A stretch of 64,000 nucleotides of DNA. Origin: ENR-C20 sp942493145 (lineage in GTDB: Bacteria; Bacillota; Clostridia; Acetivibrionales; DTU013). The stretch is from NCBI GenBank assembly GCA_942493145.1, contig OW818679.1, positions 3,038,001-3,102,000 on the forward strand, given 5' to 3'. The notes beneath the pieces were generated by a model. That model was not told the DNA's origin and did not search any database. It saw nothing but the letters and a program-made list of their open reading frames with translations. The position numbers were made by a program, and so were the translations under genes. Positions 59,561-64,000 of the stretch are shown one piece after another (within the stretch, counting starts at the first letter, position 1; the number at the start of each line of letters is the position of its first letter).

Positions 59561-60694
59561 TTGAGTTTAACAAACAACATGATAATAAATATATATTCCA
59601 TTTTGTTGATTATTATTATTTATATACATCACTTAAAACATGCTGAGCCAGGTTCTCTACAGAACAAGCTATATTCAAAGATCCTGGAAGTCACAGCTTT
59701 GATGCTTTTTGTAGATATACTGAGTAGATTTGACGGGAACCCGGATACACTTTATCCTATTATCAATCATTCAGGCAATTTTCTGGTTTTCATATTAGGC
59801 CCTGTCTTGCCGTCACTTTGGTTACTATATGCACATTATCAAGTATTCCATGAAGGTACAAAGACTAAACGGATGATGTATCCGCTGTTTGCTATAAACA
59901 TTATAAACGCGGTTATAGTGGTAATATCACTGTTTTGGGGATGGTTTTACTATATTGATTCAGATAATATTTATCACAGGGGACCACTATATGGACTTTC
60001 AGTTGCCGTGACAACGATTATCATGCTTGCAGCCTTTGTGTTAATAGCAGCAAATCATAAAAAAATCGAAAAGAAGTTTTTCTTCTCACTTTTATTTTTC
60101 ACAGTTCCTCCCTTGATTTGTATCATTTTGCAAATACTTTTTTATGGGATTTCGATAATTCTGAATAGTGTTGTATTGTCCATTTTAATAGTATTTTTCA
60201 ATGTCCAAAGCCGAATTATTTACACCGATTATCTTACAGGAGTAAATAACCGCAAAAAGCTTGACGTTTATTTAAAGGAAAAAATCCGCACCAGCACTTC
60301 GAATAAAACTTTTTCAGCAATTCTGGCTGATATGGACAACTTTAAATCCATTAATGACACCTTTGGCCATATTGTTGGAGATGAAGCGCTGGAGACTACG
60401 GCAAAGCTGCTTCGAAGCTGTATCAGAGCAAATGATTTTATTGCGCGTTTTGGTGGAGATGAATTCTATATTATTCTGGATTTGTCATCCATTGATGATC
60501 TTAATGCGACAATCGGCAGAATTAACAGCTGTATTAAATGGTTTAACGATAACAGTTCCAAGCCTTATAAAATCAGCATCAGTATGGGCTATTCCTTGTA
60601 CGACTGCAATTCCCACATGAAAGTGGCAGAATTTCAAAAACATATTGATGCACTGATGTATGAAAACAAACGTATCAAGAAAAGCTTATCATAA
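59561..60694 (+). CDS. Membrane diguanylate cyclase (GGDEF)
   Basis: 377 residues. About seven hydrophobic segments in the first 215 form a membrane sensor of unknown ligand. The GGDEF domain (about 220-375) holds RFGGDEF near 297, intact for c-di-GMP synthesis, and RAND five residues before that, the RxxD product-inhibition site. The TTG start has AAAAGGAG upstream; an ATG six codons later is possible. No c-di-GMP effector or riboswitch is seen nearby. Confidence 0.9.
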   Translation: MSLTNNMIINIYSILLIIIIYIHHLKHAEPGSLQNKLYSKILEVTALMLFVDILSRFDGNPDTLYPIINHSGNFLVFILGPVLPSLWLLYAHYQVFHEGTKTKRMMYPLFAINIINAVIVVISLFWGWFYYIDSDNIYHRGPLYGLSVAVTTIIMLAAFVLIAANHKKIEKKFFFSLLFFTVPPLICIILQILFYGISIILNSVVLSILIVFFNVQSRIIYTDYLTGVNNRKKLDVYLKEKIRTSTSNKTFSAILADMDNFKSINDTFGHIVGDEALETTAKLLRSCIRANDFIARFGGDEFYIILDLSSIDDLNATIGRINSCIKWFNDNSSKPYKISISMGYSLYDCNSHMKVAEFQKHIDALMYENKRIKKSLS

Positions 60695-60760
60695 TCCTGC
60701 ATAAATAGGATTTATTACGGGATAATTAAACACGGGATTAAAAGTTATCACGCGAGATTA

Positions 60761-60808
60761 TTATGGAATTGTGCAGGATAGTTTTATGGAATTGTACAGG
60801 ATAATTTT
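60761..60808. repeat. 23-bp tandem repeat over the DUF1624 ribosome site
   Basis: TTATGGAATTGTGCAGGATA begins at 60761 and recurs with one change at 60784; a third partial copy at 60807 supplies the start ATG. Each full unit carries CAGGATA, so the ribosome site is duplicated. The period is not a multiple of three. Confidence 0.75.
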
Positions 60809-61498
60809 ATGGAAAATCATGTTGTTAATAAAAGCAGGATATGGGAACTGGATTTTCTAAGAGGAATTGCCCTTATTCTAATGATATACTTTCATATAAT
60901 ATATGATCTGAAAGAGTTTGTTAATCTTCCGATCAGTTACTCAGATGGAGTCAATTATATTTTAGGAAAGATTTCCGCCATACTTTTCATGCTAATTTCC
61001 GGAGTCTGCGCCTCGTTAAATGGAAGAATTACCAAACGAGCCCTCAAAGTCTTAGGTATTGCATTGGCTATTTCTATAGTAACTCATATATACAACCCTG
61101 AATATGGCATCAAGTTTGGAATATTGCACTTTCTAGGGATTAGTATGCTGCTGTCACCATTACTCAGCAAAATAGGCAAATACAAGTTGTTATTGTTGGG
61201 CATTTTTATAATTGCACTGGGTATCTATGTCAATAATGTTAAATTATCCTTCGATTACTTGTTACCTCTCGGTTTGACCAGCAACTCCTTTGTTTCTTAC
61301 GACTATTATCCGCTATTGCCATGGTCTGGTATCTTTCTATTTGGGATATCCTTGGGTAAATTTATTTACAACGGAAAGTGCAGTATGTTTAAATGTGATT
61401 TGAAGGATAACATGATAAACAAAATTGGTCAGAAAACATTGCCGATATATTTGATACATCAACCCATAATCATTGCTGTAATATATCTTGCAAAGTGA
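60809..61498 (+). CDS. DUF1624-family membrane protein
   Basis: 229 residues with about seven helices. ELDFLRGIALILMIYFHIIYDL at the start and PLLPWSGIFLFGISLGKFIY near the end are the family's marks; it is related to membrane acyltransferases of the HGSNAT/OpgC superfamily. The His in YFHIIYD may be catalytic. Role unknown. CAGGATAA stands before the ATG. Confidence 0.85.
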   Translation: MENHVVNKSRIWELDFLRGIALILMIYFHIIYDLKEFVNLPISYSDGVNYILGKISAILFMLISGVCASLNGRITKRALKVLGIALAISIVTHIYNPEYGIKFGILHFLGISMLLSPLLSKIGKYKLLLLGIFIIALGIYVNNVKLSFDYLLPLGLTSNSFVSYDYYPLLPWSGIFLFGISLGKFIYNGKCSMFKCDLKDNMINKIGQKTLPIYLIHQPIIIAVIYLAK

Positions 61499-61551
61499 CT
61501 TAATAACACAACTGAAAGTTGACTTAATAACTTTTGGCTACAAAGATTTTG

Positions 61552-62142
61552 TCAAATATCAAGTATCAAATCCTCCAGCCTGCGTTTCGGTACATGGTGA
61601 ATCCTGTTTTCATCCCGCCAGTACTTAATGTCCCCGTCCTGCTTTAGTTCTTCAAGGATGACCGTTTCCTTTGGCTTGCCAAGGGCAATGACCAGAAGGA
61701 TGTCATATCTTACTGGAATATTTAATGCCGACCTCAGTCCATCTCTATCAACAGAATTGAACATGCAGCCTCCCAATCCCAATTCACAGGCTCCCAACAG
61801 GATGCTCTGACTTGCTATGCCATGGTCCCAGAAATAGTTTTTGCTTATTTCCCGGTCTCCAAGCACAATGATGTATGCTGACGGTCTCTCCCCCTCAACC
61901 GGCCCGTCCCAATCCGAGAGATAGCCTGCCCACTTCAGACTGTTGAAAACATTGGCATTCTTGTCCTTCTCATATGACAGGATGTATTTCAAGGGTTGCA
62001 GATTGGCGCCTGATGAAGATAGCCGGGCTAGATCCAGAAGACTTTCAAGGGTGCTGCGGTCGATTTCCACATCCTCATGGAACCTTCTGTATGTCCTGTT
62101 TTTTATAATAAGATCACGTACTCCATCGAATCCTTTTGACAT
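61552..62142 (-). CDS. Nitroreductase-family flavoprotein
   Basis: 196 residues. The N-terminal KNRTYRRFHEDVEI and ARLSSSGANLQPLKYIL are FMN-binding parts; DHGIASQSILLGACELGLGGCMF and IALGKPKE follow. An NAD(P)H-dependent FMN reductase of unknown substrate. GGGAGG precedes the ATG. Starts 16 nt after the DUF2007 gene, probably one transcript. Confidence 0.9.
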   Translation of the reverse strand: MSKGFDGVRDLIIKNRTYRRFHEDVEIDRSTLESLLDLARLSSSGANLQPLKYILSYEKDKNANVFNSLKWAGYLSDWDGPVEGERPSAYIIVLGDREISKNYFWDHGIASQSILLGACELGLGGCMFNSVDRDGLRSALNIPVRYDILLVIALGKPKETVILEELKQDGDIKYWRDENRIHHVPKRRLEDLILDI

Positions 62143-62157
62143 GTTTCATCCTCCCTG

Positions 62158-62589
62158 TTACTTGTTGTCGGTTTCTTCGGTTTCTTCGGTTTCTTCGGTT
62201 TCTTCGGGTTCTTCGGTAACTTCTGCTTCTTCGGCTTCATCATTATCTTCAGTAACTTCCGCTTCTTCTGCCTCATCATTATCTTCGGTTTCGTCGGTTC
62301 CGGAAAAATCCTCCGGGAACTCGATTTTGGCGTTCATTATCTCGCTGGCTTTTTCGTACAGCCTCGATGGCACATAAAGATCAACCCCGCAAACGGTATT
62401 TCCCGTAAAAATTACGATGTAACCTCCAGCATCCTTATGCTTCAACATGACTGGGATACCCTCTGTTTTCAAGAGCCCTTCAATTATCTCCGCTTCCATC
62501 ATATCTGCCGCACTGGTCAGAAAAACACCATGATCTTCATCGTCCCCATCCTGCTCCACTGGTAATTGCACATCATCATGTGATGACAT
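62158..62589 (-). CDS. DUF2007 protein with acidic repeat tail
   Basis: 143 residues. The DUF2007 fold (about 15-90; FLTSAADMMEAEIIEGLLKTEG, GVDLYVPSRLYEKASEIM) is proposed to sense or signal. It is followed by a 45-residue Glu-rich tail made of two DNDEAEEAEVTE units and several ETE units. In DNA these are a 36-bp repeat (about 62216-62289) and a 9-bp TTTCTTCGG run (about 62168-62203). GGGGAGGG precedes the ATG. Confidence 0.82.
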   Translation of the reverse strand: MSSHDDVQLPVEQDGDDEDHGVFLTSAADMMEAEIIEGLLKTEGIPVMLKHKDAGGYIVIFTGNTVCGVDLYVPSRLYEKASEIMNAKIEFPEDFSGTDETEDNDEAEEAEVTEDNDEAEEAEVTEEPEETEETEETEETDNK

Positions 62590-62689
62590 TAATAATCCCT
62601 CCCCTTCGTTTTAGTTATAGTTTATTAGTTAAACTTTGAAAAATATTCTCTATATATTAATATACCACTGATGTAATTTAACAGCAAAA

Positions 62690-62760
62690 AAACACCTGTT
62701 TTTTGAACTGCCCCCCTGTCAAGTAGACAGGGGAGCAGTTCATTTTTGGGCAGGTGTTTT
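62690..62760 (-). terminator. Nested terminator of the orphan dctP gene
   Basis: Outer AACACCTG (62691-62698) and CAGGTGTT (62751-62758) enclose inner GAACTGC..CCCCTGTC / GACAGGGG..GCAGTTC. A T-run follows on the minus strand. It ends the transcript right after dctP. Confidence 0.88.
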
Positions 62761-62793
62761 TACTGTCATTGAGAGTATTGCATTAATTCTTTG

Positions 62794-63906
62794 CTACTTC
62801 TTGTATTTTGCTGCCAGCTCAACATACTTGTTGTAAATTTCCTGACCTTTATATCCTTTTGAATCCATTTCCTTAATCCAATCCTGGGCTACCTTGTTTG
62901 CCTGTTCCTGCCAACGTGCTTTTTCTTCAGGTGACAGAGTACTTATCTTATCCTTGAATACTGTTGAAGCAAGTTCGTTTTTTGCATTATCCCAGTAAGT
63001 ACTGATCTCCTTTACTCCTTCCATTCCACTTTCTGCTTCAAATGCCGCCTTGACATCATCAGGCAGGGAGTTCCATTTGTCCAAATTCATGGCATTCCAG
63101 CTGGCCGCTGTGGAAATACCGCAATCCAATATATATTTTGTCTGTTCCTGGAGCTTAAATGCTGCAATTCCTGTCCAGTCAAAAACATATCCATCAATTA
63201 CACTACGCTCAAGTGATGTATACAACTCCGGCGACGGTATGTTCATCGGTGCTGCGCCAACATTCTTGAGGAATGTGGTAGGCGGTCCGCCGGGTGCCCT
63301 CAACTTAAGACCTTTCAAATCCTCAATGGTCTTAACTTCCTTCTTGTTGGTTGCTATTGGATATGCCGATAGACCTTGGACATAAAGAACCTTTACCTGG
63401 CTGTATTCTTTTGTCAAATAATCAGTATTCTCGAACATGTCCATCATTATCATACTTCCCTGCATACAATTTTCCACGCCAAGCATGGGAAGGCTTAAGC
63501 CCTCGGTTACCGGGAATACACCAGGGAAAAATCCTGTAAAGCCCCAGGCAATATCACAAACACCTGTTTTAACCATGTCGTATGCATCTTTTGCACTTCC
63601 CAATGTCGCTGAAGGATAGATGGTAATTTTGACTTTGCCGTCGCATCTGTCTTCCACGCGTTTAGCCCATGCCTCCAGAGACTTGGCAACTGTTGCAGTT
63701 GGTGGGTCATGGTGGTGCAGCTTTAGCTCAATGACCTCGCCTGCTTTTGTAACCTCAGTTGCTGCAGTTGCTTCAGTTGCTGCAGTTGTCGCAGCTGCTA
63801 CGGTAGCCTCAGTTCCTGACTGGGCATCATTGTTGCTACTACACCCGGGAAGAAAAACAGCACTTACCAGAAATACAACCAGAATTAGCCATGTTCCTTT
63901 TTTCAT
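62794..63906 (-). CDS. TRAP transporter substrate-binding lipoprotein, orphan
   Basis: 370 residues. Lipobox L-P-G-C with Cys 22, an Ala/Thr linker (TTAATEATAATEVT) and a DctP fold with LKGLKLRAPGGPPTTFLKN bearing the substrate Arg. It resembles the DctP at 19255 in linker, in HHHDPPTATVAKSLEAWAK against HHHDPQTSATGTFLDAWAA, and in the Arg loop, so the two are paralogues for related acids. No DctQ/DctM follows before the terminator; partners may lie beyond the window edge, or it may share the 18.7-21.8 kb permease. AGGAGG precedes the ATG. Confidence 0.92.
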   Translation of the reverse strand: MKKGTWLILVVFLVSAVFLPGCSSNNDAQSGTEATVAAATTAATEATAATEVTKAGEVIELKLHHHDPPTATVAKSLEAWAKRVEDRCDGKVKITIYPSATLGSAKDAYDMVKTGVCDIAWGFTGFFPGVFPVTEGLSLPMLGVENCMQGSMIMMDMFENTDYLTKEYSQVKVLYVQGLSAYPIATNKKEVKTIEDLKGLKLRAPGGPPTTFLKNVGAAPMNIPSPELYTSLERSVIDGYVFDWTGIAAFKLQEQTKYILDCGISTAASWNAMNLDKWNSLPDDVKAAFEAESGMEGVKEISTYWDNAKNELASTVFKDKISTLSPEEKARWQEQANKVAQDWIKEMDSKGYKGQEIYNKYVELAAKYKK

Positions 63907-64000
63907 GATTTTAACCTCCTGTTTATTTGTAATTTTTATTGCCTGTTAATTAATCCCATAATTCAATTTCCGCTTTCAATCCTTAAACCTTTAACATCAA

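Noticed and set aside
62165..62300. CRISPR-like repeat tract
   Set aside because: Repeats are contiguous, in frame within the DUF2007 gene and have no spacers.

Overview
The window reads as a chromosomal segment of an anaerobic, endospore-forming Clostridia-type Firmicute of moderate GC content. The evidence is a full spoIIAA-spoIIAB-sigF plus spoVAC-spoVAD-spoVAE block, HPr kinase, IreB, DUF1292, WhiA, RapZ, iron-sulfur-rich redox enzymes, AGGAGG-type ribosome sites and many TTG starts. No rRNA, prophage, transposase or CRISPR array was seen. The species cannot be named from this sequence.

Layout. 0.1-5.4 kb (minus): a small-molecule catabolic cluster with two VOC proteins, a short Fe-S old-yellow-enzyme reductase, an MFS permease and an LVIVD beta-propeller protein. 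5.7-13.0 kb (plus): a carbohydrate-type ABC importer without its ATPase, with a membrane AraC regulator and a TetR regulator. Repeated operator sequences can be seen for both regulators. 13.2-17.6 kb (minus): housekeeping genes (DUF1292, ruvX, ferredoxin-linked aldo/keto reductase, ireB, mtaB) with ubiX fused by translational coupling to mtaB. 17.6-23.5 kb (minus): MerR regulator, TRAP transporter dctQ-dctP-dctM and a UbiD decarboxylase. With ubiX this looks like a system that imports and decarboxylates an aromatic or unsaturated acid. ubiD and dctM share an aligned promoter/operator element. 23.8-36.3 kb: HPr-like protein, DUF523, rnr with low-complexity tails, an HD protein, secG, then the lower-glycolysis run eno, gpmI, a pgk-tpi fusion and gap, then an M20 peptidase and trmL. 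36.4-47.7 kb (minus): cheX, the spoVA and spoIIA operons, whiA, a GH133 debranching enzyme, rapZ, murB, PHP and hprK. 47.8-53.1 kb (minus): an SLH/RCC1 surface protein, a divergent membrane pyrophosphatase and two tRNA-Gly genes. 53.5-59.4 kb (plus): a three-gene flavin/Fe-S complex resembling the Stn (Sporomusa-type Nfn) electron-bifurcating transhydrogenases. 59.6-63.9 kb: a diguanylate cyclase, a DUF1624 membrane protein, a nitroreductase, a DUF2007 protein and an orphan TRAP binding protein.

The most notable points are these. (1) pgk and tpi are one reading frame joined across a ten-A run, and slipping either way would release PGK alone. (2) The 1192-residue subunit of the transhydrogenase-like complex joins a NuoG-type N-terminus, an NfnB/GltD flavoprotein and a formate-dehydrogenase-like domain with no visible catalytic Cys/Sec. 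(3) ubiD and dctM carry the same promoter with a GTATAC palindrome in the spacer. (4) A TetR-type palindrome sits exactly in the 17-bp spacer of the binding-protein promoter and recurs downstream of the regulator's own promoter. All functional calls come from reading motifs; no database search was run.
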